From Bacteroidota bacterium (lineage in GTDB: Bacteria; Bacteroidota; Bacteroidia; Chitinophagales; Chitinophagaceae): DNA of 45,624 nucleotides. The stretch is from assembly GCA_947451115.1 (NCBI GenBank), contig CANFXV010000017.1, forward strand, positions 1 to 45,624. Direction: 5' to 3'. A model generated the notes under the pieces. That model was not told the DNA's origin. It saw nothing but the letters and a program-made list of their open reading frames with translations, and ran no database searches. Positions within the stretch are counted from its first letter, which is position 1. Each line of letters begins with the position of its first letter. The position numbers and the translations under genes were made by a program. Below, in pieces: positions 34,210 to 42,958 of this stretch.

Positions 34210-34989
34210 TTATAAAGCTCTATCTAAATGAACATAGCCACCATCCACATGTATTAACTGACCAGTGGTATGACTTGATTTTTCAGATAGTAAAAAAGCA
34301 ACCGTATTGGCTATTTCTTCCTTGGTGGTAAACCTTTGGCCTAATGGAATTTTTTTAAGTATGGATTTTAATTTATCTTCTGGATTAGGCAAGTTGTTGA
34401 TCCATTTTTCATACAAGGGCGTAAAACATTCTGCTACAACGACTGCATTCACACGGATGCCGAAAGGTAATAGTTCTACTGCCCATTCTCTGGTAAGTGC
34501 ATTGCGTCCGCCATTGGCTGCGGCATAAGCAGAAGTACCTCCTTGCCCTGTTTCTGCTGTCTTTGAATTGATGTTGACAATATTGCCTTTTGATTTTTTT
34601 AAATAGGGTAGTGCATGGTGTGCTAATAAATAATAGTGCACTAAATTTTTATGCATGCTTTGCATGAATAATTCATAGTTGCCATTTTCTAAACCAATAC
34701 TGTCATTTTCGCCTGCATTGTTCACTAGTCCATCGATCCTCCCAAATTTTTCAATAATTTTATTAATTGCATTTTCGCAAGCTGTAGGATTGGTTAATTC
34801 GGCAAACACCTGATCCGCCTGTAAGCCTTTTTCTTGAATGGCTTTGACCATGGCTAAATTATCTTCTTCACTTCTTCCAATAATGATAGGTACTGCTCCC
34901 TCTGCTGCTAAAACATTAGTGATGCCTTCGCCAATGCCTCTGGCACCGCCTGATACTATGATTATTTTTCCTTGAATTGCTAAGTCCAT
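34210..34989 (-). CDS. Putative L-fucose dehydrogenase (SDR), catalytic Lys replaced by Asn
   Basis: 259-residue short-chain dehydrogenase expected to oxidise L-fucose to L-fuconolactone. NAD loop SGGARGIGEGI (13-23), NNAG (90-93), Ser142, Tyr155. The ending TGQLIHVDGGYVHLDRAL strongly resembles characterised proteobacterial L-fucose dehydrogenases as I recall them. The YxxxK motif reads YAAAN: Asn159, codon AAT at 34515-34513, replaces the Lys that lowers the Tyr pKa. The rest of the site is intact. It may be a clade-specific variant or an impaired enzyme. It overlaps nothing and is 3 bases after the lactonase. Confidence 0.85.
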   Translation of the reverse strand: MDLAIQGKIIIVSGGARGIGEGITNVLAAEGAVPIIIGRSEEDNLAMVKAIQEKGLQADQVFAELTNPTACENAINKIIEKFGRIDGLVNNAGENDSIGLENGNYELFMQSMHKNLVHYYLLAHHALPYLKKSKGNIVNINSKTAETGQGGTSAYAAANGGRNALTREWAVELLPFGIRVNAVVVAECFTPLYEKWINNLPNPEDKLKSILKKIPLGQRFTTKEEIANTVAFLLSEKSSHTTGQLIHVDGGYVHLDRAL

Positions 34990-34992
34990 AAC

Positions 34993-35820
34993 TTATAGTT
35001 TATAAAATTTTATTGCATTGCCTGCAAAAATAGCTTCTTGCTCGCTGATACTAAATGTATTAAAATAATTTTGTACCAGATTCAACCATTTGGAATAAGT
35101 ACTCGCTACCAAACATACGGGCCAATCGCTGCCAAACATCATGCGCTCTGTGCCAAAAGCGGCTACCACTGCATCTAGATAAGGTTTTAAATCGGCTGCG
35201 GTCCAGTTATTCCAATTGGCCTCTGTGACCATGCCACTTATTTTACAATAGACATTGGGGTATTGCGCAAGCTGAGTGATTTCTTTTTTCCACTCTTCTA
35301 TTTCCCCCGCTTTGATATTGGGTTTGGCGATATGATCCACTACGATGGGCATTGTTGGCAAATGTTTGATCAATTCATTCGCTTGATTTAATTGATGTGC
35401 GTATATGAGTAAATCGTAAGTATAATTATTTGCTTGTATTTTTTTTAAGCCATCAATAAAATTATTTTGCAACATAAATCCATCTGTTTCGCCTTGTAAA
35501 ATATGTCTAAAGCCTTTGAGTAAATTTTCAGCTGCATATTTTTCTAATGCTTGCTCCATTTTAAAATCACATAAATCTACCCAACCCACCACGCCTTGAA
35601 TAAAATTATTTGCTTTGGCTTGAGCCAATAAAAAATCAGTCTCTTGAATGCTTTGGTCTGCTTGTAGACTAATGCAGGCTTCTACATTATTTTCTTTTAA
35701 TACAATGGCTATATCGGCAGGTAAAAAATCTTTTCGAATGGCCTGCATGTCTTCATTGATCCAATCCTGTTTTTGGGCATCGTAGTTCCAAAAGTGTTGA
35801 TGTGTATCAATAATTTTCAT
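34993..35820 (-). CDS. Amidohydrolase, probable L-fuconolactone hydrolase
   Basis: 275-residue TIM-barrel metal hydrolase of the COG3618 group that includes L-fucono-1,5-lactonase and L-rhamnono-lactonase. Metal-site motifs: DTHQHFW (residues 5-11), VVDHIAKP around residue 175, and the late Asp in MFGSDWPVC. It would open L-fuconolactone to L-fuconate. It sits between the FAH-family hydrolase (12 bases upstream) and the fucose dehydrogenase gene. Substrate is inferred from the operon; rhamnonolactone is the main alternative. Confidence 0.87.
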   Translation of the reverse strand: MKIIDTHQHFWNYDAQKQDWINEDMQAIRKDFLPADIAIVLKENNVEACISLQADQSIQETDFLLAQAKANNFIQGVVGWVDLCDFKMEQALEKYAAENLLKGFRHILQGETDGFMLQNNFIDGLKKIQANNYTYDLLIYAHQLNQANELIKHLPTMPIVVDHIAKPNIKAGEIEEWKKEITQLAQYPNVYCKISGMVTEANWNNWTAADLKPYLDAVVAAFGTERMMFGSDWPVCLVASTYSKWLNLVQNYFNTFSISEQEAIFAGNAIKFYKL

Positions 35821-35832
35821 AGTGCCTAGTTC

Positions 35833-36681
35833 TTATTTTTGATAAGCCACCACTTTTTGTTTACTTGTGCCTAAACCATCAATACCCAATTCCACCACAT
35901 CACCTGGTTTTAAATAAATGTTTGGACTAAAGCCCAAACCCACACCAGCAGGGGTGCCCGTACTAATCACATCGCCCGGAAGCAAGGTCATGAACTGACT
36001 GCTATAGGAAATAAGTTGAGGAATATTAAAAATTAAATCATCGGTATTTCCATCCTGCATCATCTTCCCATTTAAACTCAACCACAATCTTAAAGTATGC
36101 GGATTAGGAATTTCATCTTTAGTCACCATCCAAGGACCAAGTGGTGCAAAACTATCGCAACCTTTTCCTTTGTCCCAAGTGCCCCCACGTTCTAACTGAA
36201 AAGCTCTTTCACTTACATCATTGTGTAGTACATAGCCAGCCACATAATCCATGGCTTCGGCTTCGCTTACATAACTGGCTTTTTTCCCAATGACTACGGC
36301 TAATTCTACTTCCCAATCTGTTTTCTCTGAATTTTTTGGGATGATGATATTATCAAATGGGCCTGTTAAGGAAGTAGTGGACTTCATAAATAAAATAGGC
36401 TCTGTTGGAATAGCGGCGCCTGTTTCTTTAGCATGCTTGGCATAATTCAATCCAATACATAAAATCTTAGAAGGCCTGGCCACCGCAGATCCGATTCTTT
36501 CACTGTCATTAATGGGAGACAATTTTTCTTTGGCAATTACTTGAGCTAATTTTTCTATACCCTGATTTGCAAAAAAACTTTCGTCGTAATCTTTTACATA
36601 AGCGCTTACGTCATAGTTCACACCATTAATATGTACCCCTGGTTTTTCTTGTCCTTCTTTTCCGAATCTTATTAATTTCAT
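35833..36681 (-). CDS. FAH family hydrolase, probable 2,4-diketo-3-deoxy-L-fuconate hydrolase
   Basis: 282-residue enzyme of the fumarylacetoacetate hydrolase family, often mislabelled ureidoglycolate lyase. CIGLNYAKHAKE, the metal-binding DWEVELAVVIGK with two Glu, and NDVSERAFQ with the Asp ligand are all present. In the non-phosphorylating route it cleaves 2,4-diketo-3-deoxy-L-fuconate to pyruvate and L-lactate, the last step. It follows the SDR dehydrogenase gene by 15 bases, matching the pathway order. Confidence 0.87.
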   Translation of the reverse strand: MKLIRFGKEGQEKPGVHINGVNYDVSAYVKDYDESFFANQGIEKLAQVIAKEKLSPINDSERIGSAVARPSKILCIGLNYAKHAKETGAAIPTEPILFMKSTTSLTGPFDNIIIPKNSEKTDWEVELAVVIGKKASYVSEAEAMDYVAGYVLHNDVSERAFQLERGGTWDKGKGCDSFAPLGPWMVTKDEIPNPHTLRLWLSLNGKMMQDGNTDDLIFNIPQLISYSSQFMTLLPGDVISTGTPAGVGLGFSPNIYLKPGDVVELGIDGLGTSKQKVVAYQK

Positions 36682-36696
36682 TTTCTTATTTTTTGC

Positions 36697-37461
36697 TTAA
36701 CTGTTTAATGTGGTGAATCCGCCATCAATGGAATAATCGCTACCCGTAATAAAACTGGCTTCATCACTGCACAAATACAATACTTGATGTGCAATTTCTA
36801 CGGGCTTGCCCATTCTACCAATGGGTTGTGTCTTAGATAATTTTTCAAACATTTCAGGTTCTTGGCCAGGATAATTCTTTTTTAAAAATCCATCTACAAA
36901 GGGCGTATGCACTCTGCCTGGTGAAATACTATTGCATCTTATTCCATCTTTAATAAAATCTTTGGCCACACTGAGTGTCATCGCATGCACTGCGCCCTTG
37001 CTCATGCTATAAGCGAAACGATCGGCCACACCCACTTTGGCTACAATGGAACTTATATTGACGATGGCACCGCCGCCTGTTTTTTGCATGACTGGAATGC
37101 CTGCAAATAAACTATTGTAAACACCTCTTACATTCACATGAAATATTTTTTCAAAATCTGCTTCACTGGTATTGATGGCATTACCAATATGTGAAATACC
37201 TGCACAGTTCACCATCAAATGAATTTTTTCAATGGCTTCGTAGGTTTTTTTCATGGCTGCTTGATCGGTTACATCAATAGCAATGGCTTTAGCGCTGCCT
37301 CCATTATTTTCTATGGCTGCTGCTGTAGCATGGGCATGCTCCGCATTTAAATCCAATACATACACTGTGGCCCCTTGCGCTGCCAATACATTACAAACTT
37401 CTTGGCCGATACCACTTCCGCCCCCTGTTACTACCGCTGTTTTATTGTTGAGTAAAAACAT
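36697..37461 (-). CDS. SDR oxidoreductase, probable 2-keto-3-deoxy-L-fuconate dehydrogenase
   Basis: 254-residue short-chain dehydrogenase with all catalytic residues: VVTGGGSGIGQEV, NCAG, Ser of NISSIV, and YSMSK (Tyr-x3-Lys). In the pathway it oxidises 2-keto-3-deoxy-L-fuconate at C4 to the 2,4-diketo acid. Its complete YxxxK contrasts with the Asn-containing SDR at 34210. It is 17 bases downstream of the dehydratase gene. It ends IDGGFTTLNS. Confidence 0.87.
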   Translation of the reverse strand: MFLLNNKTAVVTGGGSGIGQEVCNVLAAQGATVYVLDLNAEHAHATAAAIENNGGSAKAIAIDVTDQAAMKKTYEAIEKIHLMVNCAGISHIGNAINTSEADFEKIFHVNVRGVYNSLFAGIPVMQKTGGGAIVNISSIVAKVGVADRFAYSMSKGAVHAMTLSVAKDFIKDGIRCNSISPGRVHTPFVDGFLKKNYPGQEPEMFEKLSKTQPIGRMGKPVEIAHQVLYLCSDEASFITGSDYSIDGGFTTLNS

Positions 37462-37478
37462 AATTGTATTTTTTTATT

Positions 37479-39131
37479 TTATAAGGATACACCTCTTTTC
37501 CAAGGAATAAAATCTTCTTGTTGCAATTGCACCGCTTTAGGTATGACTTCTCCGCTAGCGGCAAGTATACAATAAGCTAAAATTTCTTCGCCCATTTCTT
37601 CAATGGTTTTAATTCCATCAATAATATCTCCAGTATTAATGTCGATGATGTCTGACATTCTGTTGGCCAATTTGGTATTGGTGGCTACTTTGATGACAGG
37701 ACAAACAGGATTACCTGTAGGTGTACCTAAACCGGTGGTAAATAAAATTAAAGTGGCCCCACTTGCAGCCTTGCCTGTAGTAGCTTCCACATCATTACCT
37801 GGCGTACATACTAAGCTTAAACCCGGCTTGGTAGCGGGTTCGGTATAATCCAATACATCTACGACGGGTGCTGTGCCTCCTTTTTTACAGGCGCCTGCAC
37901 TTTTGATGGCATCGGTAATTAATCCATCTTTGATATTGCCAGGGGAGGGGTTCATGTGAAAACCACTTCCTACCGCATGCGCCATTTTATTGTAGTCCTC
38001 CATCAATCGTATAAATTTATTCGCCGTTTTTTCATCTACAGCTCTATCTATTAATTCTTGTTCTGCACCACACAATTCTGGAAATTCTGCCAAGAAAACT
38101 TGACCACCTAAGGCCACTAGTAAATCTGCGGTATGACCCACTGCAGGGTTAGCAGATATACCACTAAAACCATCACTGCCACCGCATTTTACGCCAATGC
38201 ATAATTTACTTAAGGGGGCGGGCTTTCTTTCTATTTTGTTGGCTTCGGTGAGCGCTTGAATGGTTGATGCTATGGCAGATTTTATTAATTGTTCTTCACT
38301 TTGTGTTTGTTGTTGTTCAAAAACAATTAAAGGCTTATCAAATTTTGGATTTCTTTTTTTTAAATTGATTTTGAAATCATCAATTTGTAAATGCTGACAA
38401 CCTAAACTTAAAAGCGTGATACCTGCTACATTGGGATGATCGGCATAGGCTGCTAGTAAATCGCTTAAGGTGGCAGCGTCCTGTCTTGTGCCACCACAGC
38501 CACCATTGTGGTTTAAGAATTTAATGCCATCTATATTTTTAAATACTCTTTTTTGATGTTCTGGTGCATTTGCGATTTGTTCATCAATGACTATATTTTT
38601 TTCATTGCCTATATTATTGACCACTTGTTCGGCAAATGCTTTGTATTTGTCGGTGATGGTATAACCCAATGCATAATGCAATGCTTCTTTGATCACATCT
38701 AAATTTCTGTTCTCACAAAAAACAGTAGGAATAAACAACCAATAATTGGCCGTACCTATTTTTCCATCGTTTCGATGATAGCCATTAAAAGTTTTATGGG
38801 CATATTTAGAGATGTCTGGTGCCTGCCATTGGTAGTTGTTATTTCTGTAGGCATAAGCATCCGCCTCGTGTTTGGTATTTTCTACAGACATTCTTTCCCC
38901 CACTTCTACTTGTTCAGTGGTTATCTTACCCACGGTAATTCCATACATGGTAATGCGGTCCCCTTTAGACAAGGTTTGTATAAAAAACTTATGCTTTTCT
39001 GCAATGTCTTCTTTTAAAATATAAGTTGCTTGTTGGTAGGCAATGGCCTCCCCCTTTTTTAAATTAGTTAAGGCAACCAGTACATTGTCTTTAGGATGTA
39101 TTTGTAAAACAAGCTGCTTTTGAATTCGCAT
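37479..39131 (-). CDS. UxaA-family sugar-acid dehydratase, probable L-fuconate dehydratase
   Basis: 550-residue enzyme of the altronate/galactarate dehydratase family: an N-terminal SAF domain (residues about 8-90) and a large C-terminal dehydratase domain with NHNGGCGGTRQDA, LGCQHLQID, CGGSDGFSGISANPAVG and PVCPVIKVATNTKLANRM. The start is ATG 39131 (MRIQKQLVLQ). Altronate is the classical substrate; the surrounding lactonase, diketo-acid hydrolase and two SDRs make L-fuconate (or a close 6-deoxy sugar acid) the better guess. It is the first gene of the six-gene operon, in a 98-base divergent gap with the next gene. Confidence 0.85.
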   Translation of the reverse strand: MRIQKQLVLQIHPKDNVLVALTNLKKGEAIAYQQATYILKEDIAEKHKFFIQTLSKGDRITMYGITVGKITTEQVEVGERMSVENTKHEADAYAYRNNNYQWQAPDISKYAHKTFNGYHRNDGKIGTANYWLFIPTVFCENRNLDVIKEALHYALGYTITDKYKAFAEQVVNNIGNEKNIVIDEQIANAPEHQKRVFKNIDGIKFLNHNGGCGGTRQDAATLSDLLAAYADHPNVAGITLLSLGCQHLQIDDFKINLKKRNPKFDKPLIVFEQQQTQSEEQLIKSAIASTIQALTEANKIERKPAPLSKLCIGVKCGGSDGFSGISANPAVGHTADLLVALGGQVFLAEFPELCGAEQELIDRAVDEKTANKFIRLMEDYNKMAHAVGSGFHMNPSPGNIKDGLITDAIKSAGACKKGGTAPVVDVLDYTEPATKPGLSLVCTPGNDVEATTGKAASGATLILFTTGLGTPTGNPVCPVIKVATNTKLANRMSDIIDINTGDIIDGIKTIEEMGEEILAYCILAASGEVIPKAVQLQQEDFIPWKRGVSL

Positions 39132-39217
39132 ATTTTGATTTCTATTAAGGAGAAGCAATGGGTATACAATTTAAATAAAACAATCAAAAAATCCTATTTC
39201 TTCCTTATAAAAGCGGT

Positions 39218-39225
39218 TAACTTTG
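39218..39225 (+). promoter_or_regulatory. -7 promoter box directly before the membrane glycosyltransferase
   Basis: TAACTTTG matches TAnnTTTG. It ends four bases before the ATG at 39230, the same geometry as at trmB, pointing to a leaderless transcript. Confidence 0.45.
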
Positions 39226-39229
39226 TAGC

Positions 39230-40378
39230 ATGCACCACCTTTTAGATTGGGCTGTAGCCATTTTAACCATCTTGTATGCTATTTTATTAATGGCTTACAG
39301 GTATTGGTTTGGGCTTTTGCAAAATTTTAAAGCAGCGCAGATCGATTCCACCCAATTTCCTTCCAAGCCCACCCATTTTTCTGTCGTTATTCCTGCACGC
39401 AATGAAGCCGCTAATATTAAAACTTGTGTGGAATCCATATTAGCACAAAATTATCCAACTGATTTTTTTGAAATCATCGTCATGGACGATTTTTCTGAAG
39501 ACGATACTGCCTTTATTGTTAAAGCCTTGCATGACCAATATCCTAATGTACATTTATTAAGTTTGGCAGATTATTTTAAACAAAATGAAATAAGTTCTTT
39601 TAAAAAGAAGGCCATTGAAAAAGCAGTGATGCATGCCAAAGGCAATTGGATTGTCACAACAGATGCCGATTGTATAGCGCCACCCAATTGGTTATTATTG
39701 TATCATCAATACATCGAAAAAAACCAACCTGTTTTTGTGGCAGCGCCGGTCATGTTCATTAAAGAAAAAGGAATCTTAAATCAATTCCAATTGCTTGATT
39801 TTTTAGCCCTGCAAGGTATCACAGCCGCTGCAGTAGGCGCTGGCAAACATTCTATGAGCAATGGAGCCAATTTGGCTTTTGAAAAATCGGCCTTTATTGC
39901 GGTAGGGGGTTATCAAGGCGTGGATGCTATTGCAAGTGGTGATGATATGTTTTTAATGCATAAAATGAAAATGACTTTATCTAATCGCATTGGATATTTA
40001 TTTCATCCTGGTGCAATTGTGTTAACCAAGGCCATGCAGGATTGGAAAAGTTTTATCATGCAAAGAATTAGATGGTCCAGCAAAGCGCGTTTTTATGATG
40101 ACCGTTCTATTTTTTGGGTATTGCTTTTAGTGTACCTTTTTAACTTTAGTTTTTTAGTGATGCTTTTGATGGGGCATTTTGGTAGCTTATTCATTGCCTT
40201 GGCTTTTAAAACTTTTTTTGAATTGTTCTTTTTAGATCCTGTGGCCGAATTTTACCTCTTGCCCAGCCAATTAAAATATTTTGTTTTTTACCAACCCTTG
40301 CACATTAGTTATACCATTTTGGCGGGCCTTTTTGGGCAAGTAAAAACCTATACCTGGAAGGGCAGAAGGGTAAAATAA
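39230..40378 (+). CDS. Membrane-anchored glycosyltransferase family 2 protein
   Basis: 382 residues: an N-terminal hydrophobic helix (about 5-25), a GT-A domain (FSVVIPARNEAANIKTCVESI; metal-binding DDFSEDD and TTDADC; QRIRWSSKARFY as the acceptor motif), then two or three C-terminal membrane segments (VLLLVYLFNFSFLVMLL). This layout suits processive or lipid-linked sugar transfer at the inner membrane. The substrate is unknown. It stands alone, divergent from the fucose operon. Confidence 0.88.
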   Translation: MHHLLDWAVAILTILYAILLMAYRYWFGLLQNFKAAQIDSTQFPSKPTHFSVVIPARNEAANIKTCVESILAQNYPTDFFEIIVMDDFSEDDTAFIVKALHDQYPNVHLLSLADYFKQNEISSFKKKAIEKAVMHAKGNWIVTTDADCIAPPNWLLLYHQYIEKNQPVFVAAPVMFIKEKGILNQFQLLDFLALQGITAAAVGAGKHSMSNGANLAFEKSAFIAVGGYQGVDAIASGDDMFLMHKMKMTLSNRIGYLFHPGAIVLTKAMQDWKSFIMQRIRWSSKARFYDDRSIFWVLLLVYLFNFSFLVMLLMGHFGSLFIALAFKTFFELFFLDPVAEFYLLPSQLKYFVFYQPLHISYTILAGLFGQVKTYTWKGRRVK

Positions 40379-40496
40379 GGGTCTGTGGAAGAAAATGACC
40401 TAAAAACTGGCATTTTGCCTAGCAGTTCGGCCTATTTTAAACCTAAAAACGATACATAAATTGAAGTTTTATAGCTTAAAATTGACCTTCTTTATG

Positions 40497-40504
40497 TAAT
40501 TTTG
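40497..40504 (+). promoter_or_regulatory. -7 promoter box upstream of korB
   Basis: TAATTTTG matches TAnnTTTG and lies 22 bases before the korB ATG, inside a 148-base gap after the glycosyltransferase, so korB is probably transcribed on its own. Confidence 0.45.
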
Positions 40505-40526
40505 CCTACTTAAAAATTGAATCAAT

Positions 40527-41567
40527 ATGTCGACTGAAACAGTAGAAACCACAGTAGCTGCATTAACAGCCAAAGATTTTGCAACAGACCAAGAAGTACG
40601 TTGGTGTCCTGGTTGTGGTGATTATTCCATTTTAGCCTCTGTACAAAGAGTAATGCCTACCATTGGCGTTCCTAAAGAAAACATAGTGATCATTAGCGGT
40701 ATTGGATGTAGCAGCCGTTTTCCTTATTATATGAATACTTACGGTATGCATTCGATCCATGGTCGTGCTACTGCCATTGCAAGTGGTTTAAAAGCGAGCC
40801 GTCCTGAATTAAGCGTATGGATCGTAGCGGGTGATGGAGATTCAATGAGTATTGGTGGTAACCATACCATTCATATGTTGAGAAGAAATTTAAACGTTAA
40901 TTTTTTAGTGTTCAATAACCAAATTTATGGTTTGACCAAGGGTCAGTATTCTCCCACTTCTGAAGTGAATAAAGTAACAAAGAGTTCTCCTCAAGGAAGT
41001 ATTGATCATCCATTTAATCCTGCAGCATTGGCCTTAGGCGCGGATGCAAGTTTTGTTGGACGTACCATGGATCGTGATCCTAAGCATATGCAAACAATGA
41101 TTGCTCGTGCAGAGAAACATCAAGGCACTTCTTTCTTAGAGATTTATCAGAACTGTAATATATTCAATGACGGTGCTTTTGAAATTTTTACTGAAAAAGC
41201 AACCAAGCAAGTTCATGGATTATATGTGGAGCAAGGAAAGCCTTTAACCTTTGGCGCGAATGGAGAAATGGGTATTCGTTTTGATGGCATGCGTCCAGAA
41301 GTAGTGGAGATAGGTAGTAAGTACAGCGCAGATGATATGTGGATTCATGATGAAAAAGATTTTTACAAAGCACAAATATTGACCCGCTTGTTTGATAATC
41401 CTTCTGAAGTTGGTGCGGTATTCCCAAGACCATTTGGTGTTTTCTATACCAATGATCGTCCTTGTTATGAGGAAATGATGACCTTGCAAATTGAAGAGGC
41501 TTTGGCCAAAGGGGCAGGAGATTTAGATAAATTAATTCGTGGTAAAGAGACTTGGGAGATCAAATAA
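40527..41567 (+). CDS. korB: 2-oxoacid:ferredoxin oxidoreductase beta subunit (KorB)
   Basis: 346-residue thiamine-diphosphate subunit that, with the alpha subunit, converts 2-oxoglutarate (or another 2-oxoacid) to an acyl-CoA with reduction of ferredoxin. WCPGCGDYSILASVQ carries Fe-S Cys residues; the TPP site is GDGDSMSIGGNHTIH...NNQIYGLTKGQYSPT. Cys of SGIGCSSRFPYY is also conserved. The alpha subunit normally sits immediately upstream; here a glycosyltransferase does, and downstream is a terminator, so the alpha gene must be elsewhere. KorB is the better fit over pyruvate enzymes. Confidence 0.92.
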   Translation: MSTETVETTVAALTAKDFATDQEVRWCPGCGDYSILASVQRVMPTIGVPKENIVIISGIGCSSRFPYYMNTYGMHSIHGRATAIASGLKASRPELSVWIVAGDGDSMSIGGNHTIHMLRRNLNVNFLVFNNQIYGLTKGQYSPTSEVNKVTKSSPQGSIDHPFNPAALALGADASFVGRTMDRDPKHMQTMIARAEKHQGTSFLEIYQNCNIFNDGAFEIFTEKATKQVHGLYVEQGKPLTFGANGEMGIRFDGMRPEVVEIGSKYSADDMWIHDEKDFYKAQILTRLFDNPSEVGAVFPRPFGVFYTNDRPCYEEMMTLQIEEALAKGAGDLDKLIRGKETWEIK

Positions 41568-41590
41568 TTTGTACTCGAGTTTTAAAATAA

Positions 41591-41623
41591 AAAAATAAGC
41601 CTTCCAAAGAGGCTTATTTTTTT
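41591..41623 (+). terminator. Bidirectional terminator between korB and a LuxR-type gene
   Basis: A 12-bp stem (AAAAATAAGCCT / AGGCTTATTTTT) and a 7-base loop, followed by further Ts. It lies between convergent genes, 23 bases after korB and 2 bases before the minus-strand gene. Confidence 0.88.
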
Positions 41624-41625
41624 GC

Positions 41626-42273
41626 TTATAAGTCAATGTAATTTCTTTTAAGTGCGGTCATGACCATGGCCGTGCGCTGCTTTACTTTTAATTTTCTAAA
41701 AACACGATCTCTATAGCCATAAATGGTATTGACGCTTTTATTTAACACCTTAGCAATTTCATCGTAGTTCATGTCCTTACTGCATTGTTGGATGAACTTT
41801 ATTTCATTTTCTGTGAGTGGAGATCGATTGTAATTGAATTCCTTGATATTGATTTCTCCCAACACATTGCTGGTAATGAGCTTAGTTTTATCTGCTGACA
41901 AATTAAATCTTGTTCTGTTACGCACCGTTTTTTTAAAATCAATCAAGGGTTCGTCCGTAAAAAACAGTCCATGCAAGCCATTCTTCATTAAAAAACATAT
42001 GGACTTCATAAATTTAGCATCAGATTTTAGCAAGATAAAAGGGTGGTTGCTTTTTGACTTGATTGCTTTAATGACTCTTTGTAATTCAATGTAATTGTAG
42101 TCGTCTGAAATAATACATAAATCAGGTATTACTTGCGCGGTTTGTATATAATCACAAAATTCATCTGCCCTGCCAGTGCTGTACAAAACTTTACAATCTT
42201 CTTGCTTTTCAATGGCCAATTGAAAAGCATTGCGTGTGGCAATTTTTTCTTCAAGGTAGAGTATGGTAAACAT
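41626..42273 (-). CDS. LuxR-type response-regulator-like transcription factor
   Basis: 215 residues. The C-terminal GerE/LuxR HTH is clear (LTENEIKFIQQCSKDMNYDEIAKVLNKSVNTIYGYRDRVFRKLKVKQRT, residues about 153-200, quoted here as a position range with key residues TEN, EIA, NTIYGYR). The N-terminal half looks like a receiver fold, but the phospho-acceptor region reads CIISDDYN and lacks the usual D-x-x-MP, so it may be a degenerate receiver. No histidine kinase is adjacent. Regulated genes are unknown; the divergent neighbour is the threonylcarbamoyl-AMP synthase. Confidence 0.82.
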   Translation of the reverse strand: MFTILYLEEKIATRNAFQLAIEKQEDCKVLYSTGRADEFCDYIQTAQVIPDLCIISDDYNYIELQRVIKAIKSKSNHPFILLKSDAKFMKSICFLMKNGLHGLFFTDEPLIDFKKTVRNRTRFNLSADKTKLITSNVLGEINIKEFNYNRSPLTENEIKFIQQCSKDMNYDEIAKVLNKSVNTIYGYRDRVFRKLKVKQRTAMVMTALKRNYIDL

Positions 42274-42323
42274 GCTTTATTGTTTGTACAAATTAAACCT
42301 AAACTAATTGGAATAAAAACAGG

Positions 42324-42331
42324 TAAATTTG
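42324..42331 (+). promoter_or_regulatory. -7 promoter box upstream of the threonylcarbamoyl-AMP synthase
   Basis: TAAATTTG matches TAnnTTTG, 13 bases before the ATG at 42345. It lies in the 71-base divergent gap shared with the LuxR-type gene. Confidence 0.45.
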
Positions 42332-42344
42332 TATTCTACACTAT

Positions 42345-42953
42345 ATGCTAATTAGAATACATCCCGAGAATCCGCAAGCTAGACAGCTTACTATGGTTAA
42401 AGACTGCTTAGAAAAGGGCGGCATTATTGCTTATCCTACGGATACTATTTATGGGCTTGGTTGTTCTATTTTGCATCACGAAGCAGTGGAGAAAATTTGC
42501 GCCATCAAAAAAGTAAATCCAGAAAAAGCGCAGCTTAGTTTTATTTGTGCTGATCTAAGCGATTTGAGTACTTATGCTAAAAGTATAGACAATGTTTTAT
42601 ATAGAATTTTGAAAAAAACTTTGCCAGGGCCCTTTACTTTTATTTTACCTGCAAGCAAGCAAGTGCCAAAAATTTTACAATCAAAGAAAAAAACAATTGG
42701 CTTGCGTATTCCAAATAATAAGATTGCACTTTCTATTATACAAACATTAGGACATCCAATTTTATCGGCCTCTTTCCCAGGAGAAAATGTAGAAGACTAT
42801 ACCGATCCTGAAATTATTTATGAAAATTGGAGTAATCAAATTGACATGGTCGTTGATGGAGGCATTGGTGGTATGGTTCCCTCCACTGTGATTGATTGTA
42901 CTACTGAGGAATATGTATTACTGCGCCAAGGCCTGGGTGTTTGGGACTATTAG
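42345..42953 (+). CDS. L-threonylcarbamoyladenylate synthase (Sua5/YrdC/YciO family)
   Basis: 202-residue single-domain YrdC-type enzyme making threonylcarbamoyl-AMP for the t6A37 modification of ANN-decoding tRNAs. Family motifs: GGIIAYPTDTIYGLGC, IKKVNPEKAQLSFIC, LPGPFTFILPAS, TIGLRIPNN, and GGIGGMVPSTVIDCT. It lacks the C-terminal Sua5 domain. The QLSFICADLSDLSTYA stretch is closer to the YciO branch, whose t6A activity is weaker or disputed. It is convergent with rnhB, 5 bases apart. Confidence 0.9.
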   Translation: MLIRIHPENPQARQLTMVKDCLEKGGIIAYPTDTIYGLGCSILHHEAVEKICAIKKVNPEKAQLSFICADLSDLSTYAKSIDNVLYRILKKTLPGPFTFILPASKQVPKILQSKKKTIGLRIPNNKIALSIIQTLGHPILSASFPGENVEDYTDPEIIYENWSNQIDMVVDGGIGGMVPSTVIDCTTEEYVLLRQGLGVWDY

Positions 42954-42958
42954 CACTA

